Assembly: GCF_014195445.1 (NCBI RefSeq)
Contig: NZ_JACIBT010000001.1
Coordinates: 744,001-808,000 of the forward strand
DNA: 64,000 nucleotides
Origin: Garicola koreensis
Lineage (GTDB): Bacteria > Actinomycetota > Actinomycetes > Actinomycetales > Micrococcaceae
Direction of reading: 5' to 3'
Part shown: positions 7,188 to 14,989 of the stretch, in pieces
Numbering within the stretch: the stretch's first letter is position 1
How the letters are laid out: every line of letters starts with the position of its first letter
Translations under genes and position numbers: made by a program
Notes under the pieces: model-generated
Database searches by the model: none
Seen by the model: only the letters and a program-made list of their open reading frames with translations
What the model was told of the DNA's origin: nothing

Positions 7188-7927
7188 CAGTACTGGGAGT
7201 CATCCTGATCGCCATCGGCGGCGGAGACGCTCTGCGGGTCCTGACCCCGCGCCGCTGGACGGTGCCGGCCAGAATCCTGCTGCTGGGGATCTTCTGCCTC
7301 ACCGTGCTGGCGGCGGCCACAGCCGCCGCGGTGATCCCGTGGTGGCAGGCTGTGATGGCGACCCCAGGAATCCTGGTCTGGTTCGTCACCGTCCAGATCG
7401 GGCCTGCGCTGGTGCCCACGCATCAGCTGCTGGCCTCCCCGCGGCGCCGGGCGGCGATGATTATCCTCTTTCTGCTGCTGACCTCCCTAGCGGTGCTGAG
7501 CGCAGAACTGACCACCGGCTCCATCTTCACCTCGGTGCCGCTGATCGGCCGGCTCACCGAAGAGACCCTCGTGCTGGCCACCGGGCTGACGCTGTTCCTC
7601 GCGGTGAGCTCCAACGCTCTGGTCCGTGCCGCACTGAAGCGTGAGACCGCCCCGCTGGGTGAGATCCCGGCCGCACCCGGTCCACAGCTGAAGGGTGGGC
7701 GCTGGATCGGCCCCCTGGAGCGGCTCACCCTGGCCTGGCTGCTGATCATCGGCGCCTACCCGGCAGCAGCCGGGCTCTTCGCCGCCAAAGGCATTGTGCG
7801 GTTCCCGGAAATCCAGGCGGATCAGGAGCACGGCAACCGGGCGGAGTACTTTCTGGTGGGCAGCTTCGTCAGCTGGGCGCTGGCCATCGGGGCAGCAGGC
7901 CTGCTGCGCCTGACCCTGCTGGGCTGA
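7184..7927 (+). CDS. Seven-helix membrane protein with DUF3307-like C-terminal motif (SatE-like partner)
   Basis: The 247-residue protein has about seven membrane segments, near residues 1-20, 27-51, 56-76, 90-109, 126-150, 180-205 and 220-247. Its C-terminal GGRWIGPLERL, AAKGIVRFPEI and AEYFLVGSFVSWALA segments resemble the conserved end of DUF3307 membrane proteins, which often sit next to satD. The function is unknown. The start overlaps the satD-like stop by ATGA, which argues that the two act together. It converges with the Nudix gene across 6 nt. Confidence 0.75.
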   Translation: MTVLGVILIAIGGGDALRVLTPRRWTVPARILLLGIFCLTVLAAATAAAVIPWWQAVMATPGILVWFVTVQIGPALVPTHQLLASPRRRAAMIILFLLLTSLAVLSAELTTGSIFTSVPLIGRLTEETLVLATGLTLFLAVSSNALVRAALKRETAPLGEIPAAPGPQLKGGRWIGPLERLTLAWLLIIGAYPAAAGLFAAKGIVRFPEIQADQEHGNRAEYFLVGSFVSWALAIGAAGLLRLTLLG

Positions 7928-7933
7928 GGGGGC

Positions 7934-8374
7934 TCACCTTGAAGCTGTGATCAGTCGCCGCACCGCCGGGGCGATCTCATCGGTCAGCAGCGGAGCCAAG
8001 TCCTCGCTGGGGTGCAGCTGCTGCAGCGGAACCCAGCGCAGCTCGGCAATCTCAGCAGCCGGCTGGATCTGGCTGAGGACTTCGCCGGCATCGTCGTCTA
8101 GGGTGACCATGAAGTTTTCGCACACCACCTGAAACCCCGCCTCATTGGCGGCCGCGGCATGGAAGGTTCCCATTGCGGTGAGCTGTTCGGCCCGCAGCTG
8201 CAGTCCGATCTCCTCAGCGACCTCCCGTACCGCGGTCTGCACACCGCTCTCTCCAGGTTCGGGCTTGCCGCCCGGCTGCATGAATCGAGCGGTTCCGCGC
8301 TTGCGCACCGTCAGCACGCGTCGGGTGGGGTCCATGATCACCACAGCGGCGACGTATATAGTCTGTCTGCTCAC
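7934..8374 (-). CDS. Nudix hydrolase
   Basis: The 146-residue protein has a full Nudix box: GGKPEPGESGVQTAVREVAEEIG matches G-x5-E-x7-R-E-x2-E-E-x-G in one piece, at about 41-64. The MQPGGK approach is typical of NTP-pyrophosphohydrolase/MutT-like members, and the substrate is not clear. GTG at 8374 is chosen because it gives the family start SRQTIYVAAVVIMD and a TAGACT box ends 7 nt upstream. Longer starts would run into the arcA start region. Confidence 0.85.
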   Translation of the reverse strand: MSRQTIYVAAVVIMDPTRRVLTVRKRGTARFMQPGGKPEPGESGVQTAVREVAEEIGLQLRAEQLTAMGTFHAAAANEAGFQVVCENFMVTLDDDAGEVLSQIQPAAEIAELRWVPLQQLHPSEDLAPLLTDEIAPAVRRLITASR

Positions 8375-8381
8375 CGGTAAG

Positions 8382-8387
8382 AGTCTA
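8382..8387 (-). promoter_or_regulatory. -10 box TAGACT, probable leaderless promoter of the Nudix gene
   Basis: On the minus strand GTGTCA, 18 nt, TAGACT, then 7 nt and the GTG start at 8374. No Shine-Dalgarno sequence is present. Confidence 0.55.
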
Positions 8388-8432
8388 AGCGAGACGGCAG
8401 GACACTGACACCTGGCGCGCGACTGTGCCAGC

Positions 8433-9686
8433 ATGAGGAGCATGAACAGTCTCTATGTCGGCTCCGAAGTCGGTCAGCTGAAACAGGTCATTGTCCACCG
8501 ACCCGGCACCGAGCTGCTGCGGCTGACTCCGGAGACTAAGGAGGCGCTGCTCTTTGATGACCTGCTGTGGGTGCGGCGGGCCCAGGAGGAGCACGACATG
8601 TTCACTCAGGCGTTGGATGACGCCGGGGCCGAGGTGCTCCACCTGGATGCGCTGCTGCGTGAGACGCTGAGTGAGCCTGCGGCCAAGGAGTATGTGCTGG
8701 ACCACACCTTCGATGAGCGGGTCCACGGGCCCGCGGCGGTGCCGGCGCTGCGGCACATGGCCGAGTCGATGAGTGTCGCGGAGCTCGCTGAGCTGGTCAT
8801 CGGCGGAATGACCAAACGTGAGCTGTTGGAGCGCATTGATGAGCCGCGCTCGGTGGTGCTGCACTCGATGGCTGCCGACGACCTGGTCGTCTCTGCGCTG
8901 CCGAACCACCTCTTTGCCCGCGACGCCTCCTGCTGGGTCTACGGCGGGGTGGCAGTCAGCTCAATGAACAAGCCGGCCCGGATGCGTGAGGCGGTGACCT
9001 ATGAGGCCATCTACCGCTGGCACCCGCGGTTCACCTCCACTGATTTCAGCCGCTGGTCCGAGGGCATCTCCGACGGCCGGGCCACGGTGGAGGGCGGCGA
9101 TGTGCTGGTGCTCGGCAACGGTGCGGTGCTGGTGGGCATGAGCGAGCGCACCACGCCTCAGGGGATCGAACGGCTGGCCAAGCGTCTCTTCGCCGGCGGC
9201 CAGGCCGACCGGGTGGTCGCGCTGCGGCTGCCGGTGGCCCGGCACTTCATGCATCTGGACACGGTGATGACCATGGTCGACGAGCATTCGTTCATCGAAT
9301 ACGCCGGACTCGGCGACGTCGCCTCCTACACCATCACTCCGCGCGGACTCAGCACCGGCGACGGCGACCCTGAGCTGAACATTGTGGGCCACGAACCCGG
9401 TCACGCCCACCGGGCGATCGCTGATGCGCTGGGTCTGCATGGTCTGCGGATTCTGACCGCCGAGCAGGATGTGCACTCCGCGGCCAGAGAGCAGTGGGAC
9501 GACGGGTGCAACGCTTTGGCAGTCGCCCCGGGCGTGGTGATCGCCTATGACCGCACTCCGACATCCAACGCGTTCCTGCGTGAATCTGGGGTCGACGTTA
9601 TCGAGGTTCCTGGTGGGGAGCTGGGCCGGGGTCGGGGTGGTCCGCGCTGTATGAGCTGTCCGACGCTTCGGGATCCGGTGGCCTGA
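8433..9686 (+). CDS. arcA: Arginine deiminase
   Basis: The 417-residue protein converts arginine to citrulline and ammonia. Seen in order: SEVGQLKQVIVHRPGTELLR at the N-terminus, LFARDASCWVYGG, the VEGGDVLVLG segment with the substrate-binding Asp, HLDTVMTMVDEHSF with the catalytic His, and a C-terminal GGPRCMSCP where Cys406 is the expected nucleophile. An ATG at 8442 is an alternative start, and AGGAG lies too close to it to decide. There is no arcB, arcC or arcD beside it, so citrulline must be handled elsewhere. The last 89 bp, which include the catalytic Cys codon, overlap the convergent exporter gene. Confidence 0.93.
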   Translation: MRSMNSLYVGSEVGQLKQVIVHRPGTELLRLTPETKEALLFDDLLWVRRAQEEHDMFTQALDDAGAEVLHLDALLRETLSEPAAKEYVLDHTFDERVHGPAAVPALRHMAESMSVAELAELVIGGMTKRELLERIDEPRSVVLHSMAADDLVVSALPNHLFARDASCWVYGGVAVSSMNKPARMREAVTYEAIYRWHPRFTSTDFSRWSEGISDGRATVEGGDVLVLGNGAVLVGMSERTTPQGIERLAKRLFAGGQADRVVALRLPVARHFMHLDTVMTMVDEHSFIEYAGLGDVASYTITPRGLSTGDGDPELNIVGHEPGHAHRAIADALGLHGLRILTAEQDVHSAAREQWDDGCNALAVAPGVVIAYDRTPTSNAFLRESGVDVIEVPGGELGRGRGGPRCMSCPTLRDPVA

Positions 9687-10530
9687 TCAGCGCCAGGGCG
9701 TTGGCCGCCGCCACCAGCACCACGCCGCCCCAGGAGATGATCGGAATGTGCTCCTGCAGGAAGACTGCGCCGATCAGTGCGGCGAACAGCGGGTGCAGCG
9801 AGGTGCCCAGGCCGAAGATCATCGCAGAGATGTGGCGCAGCACGATTAGGTCCAGGCTGTAGGGCACCACGGTGGAGAGCACCCCGGCGATGATGGCGAA
9901 GAGGTAGGCCTGCGGTGGTGGCTGCATGTTCCAGATGATCACCGCCGCCACCGGCAGCATCCCAGTGGCCGAGAGCATCGTGGCCACTGCCGTGCCTTCG
10001 ACGCCGGGGACTCGTTTTCCCACTACCCGGTTGGTCACGATGTAGCCGCCCCAGCACACACCGGCCACCAGCGCCATCGCCAGACCCAGGAAGTCGCTTG
10101 TGGGTCCGGGGCGGGCCAAGAGCACCACCCCGGCCAGGGCCAGGACGGCGCAGACGATGCCGCGGCCTCCCCGTCCGGCTCCTCTGGAGAAGTACAGCGC
10201 CACTGCCAGCGGGCCCAGGAACTCGATGGTCACTGCCATCCCCAGGCCGATGCGGTCCACTGCGGCATAGAGGAAGGAGTTCATTCCGGCGAAGAACACC
10301 GCCAGCAGCACCACCGGCACCCATTGGCTGCGGGTGTATCGCCAGAACTTGGGGCGTACGACCGCGCCCATCAGCACGGCGGCCACCAGTTGGCGCCCGG
10401 CCACCACGCCGACCGGGGTGAGTGTGTCGAAGGCCTGTGAGCCCACTGCCGCACCGGATTGGCTGCTGAAGGCAGCAGTGCCGATCACAGCCAGGCCACG
10501 ACCGGGCTTGTCCTGCAGGGGGGAGCTCAC
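9598..10530 (-). CDS. EamA/DMT family transporter, RhtA-like
   Basis: The 310-residue protein has ten hydrophobic segments in two EamA repeats, with the internal TIEFLGPLAVALYFSR and HISAMIFGLGTSLHPLFAALIG segments that mark the RhtA (threonine/homoserine exporter) branch. It most likely exports an amino acid or related metabolite. GTG at 10530 is the start, with CAGAAT ending 6 nt upstream. The last 29 residues are hydrophilic, rich in Asp, Pro and Ser, and are encoded antisense to the 3' end of arcA. That tail may have arisen by loss of an earlier stop codon. Confidence 0.85.
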   Translation of the reverse strand: MSSPLQDKPGRGLAVIGTAAFSSQSGAAVGSQAFDTLTPVGVVAGRQLVAAVLMGAVVRPKFWRYTRSQWVPVVLLAVFFAGMNSFLYAAVDRIGLGMAVTIEFLGPLAVALYFSRGAGRGGRGIVCAVLALAGVVLLARPGPTSDFLGLAMALVAGVCWGGYIVTNRVVGKRVPGVEGTAVATMLSATGMLPVAAVIIWNMQPPPQAYLFAIIAGVLSTVVPYSLDLIVLRHISAMIFGLGTSLHPLFAALIGAVFLQEHIPIISWGGVVLVAAANALALIRPPDPEASDSSYSADHPDPGPAPHQEPR

Positions 10531-10582
10531 ACCGACATTCTGCCCCTCTTCAGAGGCGCCGACGAAATGCGTCTTGTCCCGG

Positions 10583-11356
10583 TCAGCGCTGCGGGCGCAC
10601 GGTCAGTGCCTGGGTGACGGCCCCGATCGGTCCGCTCTGGTCGTGGATGATGGTGTGGGTCAGTCCTCGACCGTCCGGGCCGAATGTCACTGTGGTGTCA
10701 TAGCCGACCCATTCCCCGGTGGGGTCCCGGAAGAGCTGGGCGGTCAGCTCCACATTGGGGAAGACCACTTCGTCGGGCTTGGCGCGGACGGCCACACCAT
10801 TGGAGACGTCGAAGAGTCCGATGAACCGCGCGGTGTCACTGACCTGCTCATCGGCGACCAGTGCGTGGGCAGTTCTGATCCATGCCTGGGCACGGCCGGG
10901 GGATTCTTCCCGTCGTCGGCCCTCGATGGAGCGGATCAGACCACCGGGCCAGAGGCTTGTCGCATCCCAGGGTTCGAAGCTCTGCGGGCCGGTGATCCTG
11001 GGCAGGTCGCCGCCCTGGACGTGGTCGGCGTCGAACTCAGCGAGCAGCCAGCTGCGCAGCAGCACGATGGTCCGCTGTTGGTAGCTCAGCTCTACCTCCA
11101 CCAGCTCGATGGTCCGGCCCGGGCGCACGACCCGGCAGACGACGTCGACCTCTCCCACCGGCACCGGACCCAGAATGTCGTAGTGCAGCGAACTGATCCG
11201 CATCCGGTCCTCGCGCCGGGCATCCCGGTGAAGCTCCAGGACATGTGCCATGAGCCCCAGTGCAGGAGCGATATGCTGCTCCTGTTCGTTCCAGGCCCCG
11301 CTGACGTGCTCTGTGGCCCGAAAGCGCGTGTCATCAATCCGTTCGAAGTACGCCAA
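10583..11356 (-). CDS. Thioesterase family protein (double hotdog, acyl-CoA thioesterase II-like)
   Basis: The 257-residue protein has two hotdog halves. The first spans FRATEHVSGAWNEQEQHIAP with the LGLMAHVLELH helix and the ISSLHYDILGPVPVGEVDV strand. The second has ARFIGLFDVSNGVAVRAKPD and a Rossmann-free strand pair near VELTAQLFRD. This is the TesB-like arrangement and predicts acyl-CoA hydrolysis. The frame opens with GTG at 11362, but TTG at 11356 is preferred because GAGGAG lies 5 nt before it and gives the usual L/M-AYFER start. The EamA gene follows after 52 nt on the same strand. Confidence 0.75.
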   Translation of the reverse strand: MAYFERIDDTRFRATEHVSGAWNEQEQHIAPALGLMAHVLELHRDARREDRMRISSLHYDILGPVPVGEVDVVCRVVRPGRTIELVEVELSYQQRTIVLLRSWLLAEFDADHVQGGDLPRITGPQSFEPWDATSLWPGGLIRSIEGRRREESPGRAQAWIRTAHALVADEQVSDTARFIGLFDVSNGVAVRAKPDEVVFPNVELTAQLFRDPTGEWVGYDTTVTFGPDGRGLTHTIIHDQSGPIGAVTQALTVRPQR

Positions 11357-11623
11357 TTTCACTCCTCAGCTGTCCAACCTCTGATCGGGCCACCCCGCGG
11401 CTGCTCCGCTGGTCACGGCCCCTGCGGCCATTCTGCTCTGACTGGGCGGACGGCACGAATCGGCACACCCAGGTGCAGGTGGTGGCTCAGACCAAGAGTG
11501 TGCCGCACAACCGCCGGAACAACTCTCACAGAAAAGTCACAGAAACCCATGTAACGGGACGATAACGGGCCGGGATCGGCATGATTCCGGGGTTCTTGTC
11601 CATTGAGTGGCTTGTATCACGGG

Positions 11624-11652
11624 TTGACGTAATCTCTTTGAGACATTTTACT
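11624..11652 (+). promoter_or_regulatory. rpf promoter, TTGACG-17-TTTACT
   Basis: A -35 box TTGACG at 11624-11629 and a -10 box TTTACT at 11647-11652 are spaced by 17 nt. They predict a transcript start near 11659 and a leader of about 90 nt. Confidence 0.55.
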
Positions 11653-11679
11653 GGTACACGAACATCTTCTGTGATGTGC

Positions 11680-11704
11680 GTGTGACCTTCTCTGAGGCTC
11701 ACAC
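11680..11704 (+). promoter_or_regulatory. Hairpin in the rpf leader
   Basis: GTGTGACC pairs with GG and TCACAC with one bulged C and an 8-nt loop. It lies in the predicted 5' UTR, well before the AAGGGA ribosome-binding site, so it may affect mRNA stability. It could instead be an operator, since TGTGA half-sites occur at 11670 and 11681. Confidence 0.4.
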
Positions 11705-11749
11705 ACTGCATGTTCAGATCACCCAGACGAGTAAGGGAAACACTACTCC

Positions 11750-12454
11750 ATGAAGACTTCCAAGACCCTCAAGCAGCTGGTCGGCGGCTCAATGGCCGCA
11801 GCGACTCTGGCCGGCGGCGCTATGGTCGCTCAGGCACCCGTTGCCTCCGCCTCCAGTGACTGGGACCGTCTCGCCGAGTGCGAGTCCGGCGGCGACTGGT
11901 CCATCAACACCGGCAACGGCTTCTACGGCGGACTGCAGTTCACCCCGCAGTCCTGGCAGGCCGCCGGCGGTTCCGGTATGCCCCACCAGGCTTCCAAGTC
12001 TGAGCAGATTCGGGTGGCCGAAAACCTGCAGTCCATGCAGGGCTGGGGCGCATGGCCGTCCTGCTCCGCTCAGCTGGGCCTCTCGGGTGACCCCAGCGGC
12101 GGCGGGGCCCCCGCCCCGGAGCAGCAGCAGCAAGCACCTCAGCAGCAGCAGACACAGCAGGCCCCCCAGGAGCAGACACAGCAGGCTCCCCAGCAGGAGT
12201 ACACTCAGCCAGCTCCCCAGCCGCAGCAGCAGACGCAGCCGGCCCCTCAGCCGCAGCAGCAGTCCTACGCACCGGCCGGTGATGTTCAGGTCAGCGGGGA
12301 AACCTACACGGTTGCCTCCGGTGACTCCCTGTCCTCCATCGCTGCTGACTACGGCTTCGACTGGCAAGCCCTGTGGGGCGCTAACGCCGACACCATCGAA
12401 GATCCCAACGTGATCTTCGTCGGTGACGAGCTCAAGCTGCCGGTCGTCAACTGA
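11750..12454 (+). CDS. rpf: Resuscitation-promoting factor (Rpf domain, Q/P linker, LysM)
   Basis: The 234-residue secreted cell-wall lytic transglycosylase starts with a signal peptide ending near VASA-SS at 34-36. An Rpf domain follows, with DWDRLAECESGGDWSINTGN, whose catalytic Glu45 sits between Cys44 and the SGGDW turn. A second Cys in WPSCSAQ gives the usual disulfide. A linker of about 55 residues is made of Gln/Pro/Ala repeats, and a C-terminal LysM (YTVASGDSLSSIAADYGF) binds peptidoglycan. The length and layout match Micrococcus-type Rpf. AAGGGA lies 11 nt before the ATG. The stop is 3 nt from the stop of convergent comEC. Confidence 0.95.
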   Translation: MKTSKTLKQLVGGSMAAATLAGGAMVAQAPVASASSDWDRLAECESGGDWSINTGNGFYGGLQFTPQSWQAAGGSGMPHQASKSEQIRVAENLQSMQGWGAWPSCSAQLGLSGDPSGGGAPAPEQQQQAPQQQQTQQAPQEQTQQAPQQEYTQPAPQPQQQTQPAPQPQQQSYAPAGDVQVSGETYTVASGDSLSSIAADYGFDWQALWGANADTIEDPNVIFVGDELKLPVVN

Positions 12455-12463
12455 ATCTCAGTT
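12449..12463. terminator. Small palindrome spanning the rpf and comEC stops
   Basis: AACTGA-ATC-TCAGTT contains both stop codons of the convergent genes. It is short, and a role in termination is only a possibility. Confidence 0.3.
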
Positions 12464-14989
12464 CAACGTTTCGGCCTCCAGCCGCCCCTCGGCTGAGAGG
12501 CTGAACACTACGGTGCCGTGCAGATCAGTGCGGTAGACGGCAGAGCCCCACTGCCCCAAGGCATCGATGATGCCGGGGGTGGGGTGGCCGTAGGAGTTAT
12601 CTTCACCGACGCCGATCAGCGCGACCGGTGGCTGAAGATCCTGCAGGATCTGTGTTCCACCGTTGGCGGCACCGTGATGAGCAACTTTGAGCACGTCCAC
12701 GTGTTTCGGCAGTGACTCGGCGTGCAGCAGTATTTGAGCGGCGTCCTCTTCGAGGTCGCCCAGGGCCAGCAGGCGCAGCGGATCGTTCGCGGATCCGACT
12801 GCGTCTGCTGGCCCTTTTTCATCCCAGATCTCGAAGAGTGTCACCAGTGAGTTGTCATTGGCGCTGGGGTGGTAGTCCGCAGCGGCCCATATGCTCCAGG
12901 CGGCAGGATACGGTCCGCCATAGACCTGCCGGTCCCCCACCTGCCCACGACGCTCTGGAATCTCACTGAAGTCAGCGTCCAACTCCGCAATGACTTCACG
13001 GGGGCCCCAGCCCGCAGTGGCGGAGTAGATGATCTGCTCAATGTCGGCGGCCTGGGCCACACCAGGTGCTCCGCCGTAGTGGTCATGGTGCTCATGGGTG
13101 ACCATCAGCACCTCCACTGTGTCAATGCCCAGTCGCTGCAGACACTGTTCCGCCGGCTGCGGATCCTCGCCGGCGTCGACGACGATTCCTGCCCGCTCTG
13201 CAGTACGTACCACCAGCATGTCCCCCTGGCCGACGTCGCACAGCGCGAACCTCCACTGTTCAGCCGGTCCCGCAGCAAACAGTGTGCCCGCCGGCAGGAT
13301 GACTCCGGCCAGCATTCCGGCTGCCACCCCCAAGATGCTCAGTTCGCCGCGGCGCGGACGACGGGCCTGAACAATGGGCCAGCAGAGCACGAGCGCGGCG
13401 GCCACATACAGTCCCGCCATCGCCCAGCCCTGCCACCCTTCGGGCCAGGGTGCCAGTGCCTGGGGCAGTTCGCTGACCCAGGTGCCGATGGCTGCGATCC
13501 CGGCCGCTGGGAAGCCGGCAACCCACAGCAGCCCGGTGCTCACCCAGGGCATTGCGCCGATCAGCACTGCCGCCAAGGTCCCCGGCACTGCTGCGAAGGG
13601 CAGCAGCGGTCCCGCCAGGATGTTGGCCGGAATGCTGTAGAGCGTGATGCCCTCCGCGATCGGCAGCAGCACTGGGGTGACGAACAGCTGAGCTGAAACG
13701 GCCAGTGCCAGCGGTCCTGCAAGCACCGCTGGCATCCACCGGTCGAAGATCAGCTTCAGCCGGTGCCCCACCGCCACAATTCCGGCCGTGGCGGCTGCGG
13801 ACAGCTGCATGGCAGCGTTCGATGCGTACCAGGGGTTGTAGAGCAGCAGGATGATGACACAGCTGCACAGCAGTGCCGAAGATGCTCGACCACGTCCGGC
13901 GAAGACTGCCAGGGCGCCGATGCTGCCCATCACCGCCGCGCGGATCACGCTGGGCGCCGGCTGCACCAGCAGCACGTAGAGCACCAGTCCGACAATGAGC
14001 ACCGGTGGGATCATCCAGCGCGGTGCCCGACTGCATCTCAGCAGACCGAGAAGCGCTCCCATCACCAGCGAGGTATGGGTGCCGGAGACGACAGTCATAT
14101 GGCTCAGGCCCGCGACGCGCATCGACTCAGTCAGCTCCGGGCCCTGCTGGGACCGGTCCCCCAACACGATGCCGGGAAGCAGCGCCGATCCGTCACCGGC
14201 GGCCACACCGGCAGCCTGCGTGGTAGCCGAGCGGACACTGTTGAACAGGCTGGTCACCTGGGTCCAGCTGTCTTCAGGCAGTGACTGGGGCTCATGGTCT
14301 CCAAAGGGAGTCACCAAGGCTGCGGCCTGATCGCCGGAACGGGCGGGTGACAGGGTCGCCGTCAGCCGGTAACGCCTACCGGCGACCAGTTCCGCGGGCT
14401 CATCGCCGCGATCGAACAGCACCACATCTGAGCCGATGCGCTGCGGCTGCTGCTCTGCCCCGAGGCGGGCATGGGTGACCACCGCTTGGGTGCGGATGCC
14501 CGAAGACTCCTCACCATGTGGGCCGGGGCTGACCAGCGGCTGCGGATCGGTCGAGACGCGCAGCGTGAGCTGGACAGGTATGTCTGATTCAACGGCCTCG
14601 GCCCAGCCGGTGGACTCCTGCCGGTGCTGAGTCATGCCTGCCGAGATCATCACGCAGGCCCCAATCACCAGACACAGCACGCTCTGCACAGCTGTGCCCC
14701 ACAACGCGGCTGAGGAAGCTCGCGGAAGAAGCCACAGCACAGCGGCGCTGACGACGCCGACCGCACCCAGAACGGCGCCGAGCCGCAGGGAGACTTCCGC
14801 TGCTGAGTAGATGGCAGTCAGCGCCGCGACCCAGGCCACCAGGGCAGCGGGCAGCAGACGCAGATCCAGTGGCTGGGACGACGGGTCAGGGTGGGTCTGC
14901 GCCTCCGGCTCGCCGCCAGTGGGTTCACCAGTCGACGTCGTCTGCAATGTTCTCAATGACCGCCGGGCCGATCCCGCTGACGGCGGCAA
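12458..14989 (-). CDS. comEC: ComEC/Rec2 DNA-internalisation channel
   Basis: The 843-residue polytopic membrane protein has an N-terminal membrane anchor and OB-like soluble domain. A Competence domain follows with SHMTVVSGTHTSLVMGALLG and SVIRAAVMGSIGALAVFAGRG. It ends in a metallo-beta-lactamase-like domain with THEHHDHYGG and a ALGDLEEDA metal site. In competence the channel passes single-stranded DNA into the cytoplasm, and the C-terminal domain may degrade the other strand. The start overlaps the comEA end by 65 bp, so the two are co-transcribed. TTG codons about 12-15 residues in are alternative starts. The holA-rpsT-lepA genes that usually follow in actinobacteria are absent. Confidence 0.92.
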   Translation of the reverse strand: MPPSAGSARRSLRTLQTTSTGEPTGGEPEAQTHPDPSSQPLDLRLLPAALVAWVAALTAIYSAAEVSLRLGAVLGAVGVVSAAVLWLLPRASSAALWGTAVQSVLCLVIGACVMISAGMTQHRQESTGWAEAVESDIPVQLTLRVSTDPQPLVSPGPHGEESSGIRTQAVVTHARLGAEQQPQRIGSDVVLFDRGDEPAELVAGRRYRLTATLSPARSGDQAAALVTPFGDHEPQSLPEDSWTQVTSLFNSVRSATTQAAGVAAGDGSALLPGIVLGDRSQQGPELTESMRVAGLSHMTVVSGTHTSLVMGALLGLLRCSRAPRWMIPPVLIVGLVLYVLLVQPAPSVIRAAVMGSIGALAVFAGRGRASSALLCSCVIILLLYNPWYASNAAMQLSAAATAGIVAVGHRLKLIFDRWMPAVLAGPLALAVSAQLFVTPVLLPIAEGITLYSIPANILAGPLLPFAAVPGTLAAVLIGAMPWVSTGLLWVAGFPAAGIAAIGTWVSELPQALAPWPEGWQGWAMAGLYVAAALVLCWPIVQARRPRRGELSILGVAAGMLAGVILPAGTLFAAGPAEQWRFALCDVGQGDMLVVRTAERAGIVVDAGEDPQPAEQCLQRLGIDTVEVLMVTHEHHDHYGGAPGVAQAADIEQIIYSATAGWGPREVIAELDADFSEIPERRGQVGDRQVYGGPYPAAWSIWAAADYHPSANDNSLVTLFEIWDEKGPADAVGSANDPLRLLALGDLEEDAAQILLHAESLPKHVDVLKVAHHGAANGGTQILQDLQPPVALIGVGEDNSYGHPTPGIIDALGQWGSAVYRTDLHGTVVFSLSAEGRLEAETLN

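Larger units (their letters stand above)
11363..11749. other. 387-bp region upstream of rpf
   Basis: It holds the rpf promoter at 11624-11652, a direct repeat of TAACGGG at about 11552-11569, and a 5'-leader hairpin at 11680-11704. No gene is seen. I looked for the c-di-AMP (ydaO) riboswitch that precedes rpf genes in some actinobacteria and did not find its conserved blocks. Confidence 0.5.

Noticed and set aside
9545-10324. Second minus-strand frame across the exporter gene
   Set aside because: It lacks hydrophobic segments and is Arg/Gly-rich. The adjacent frame gives a proper ten-helix EamA protein.
11363-11749. ydaO-type c-di-AMP riboswitch upstream of rpf
   Set aside because: The conserved blocks of that riboswitch are not present in this stretch.
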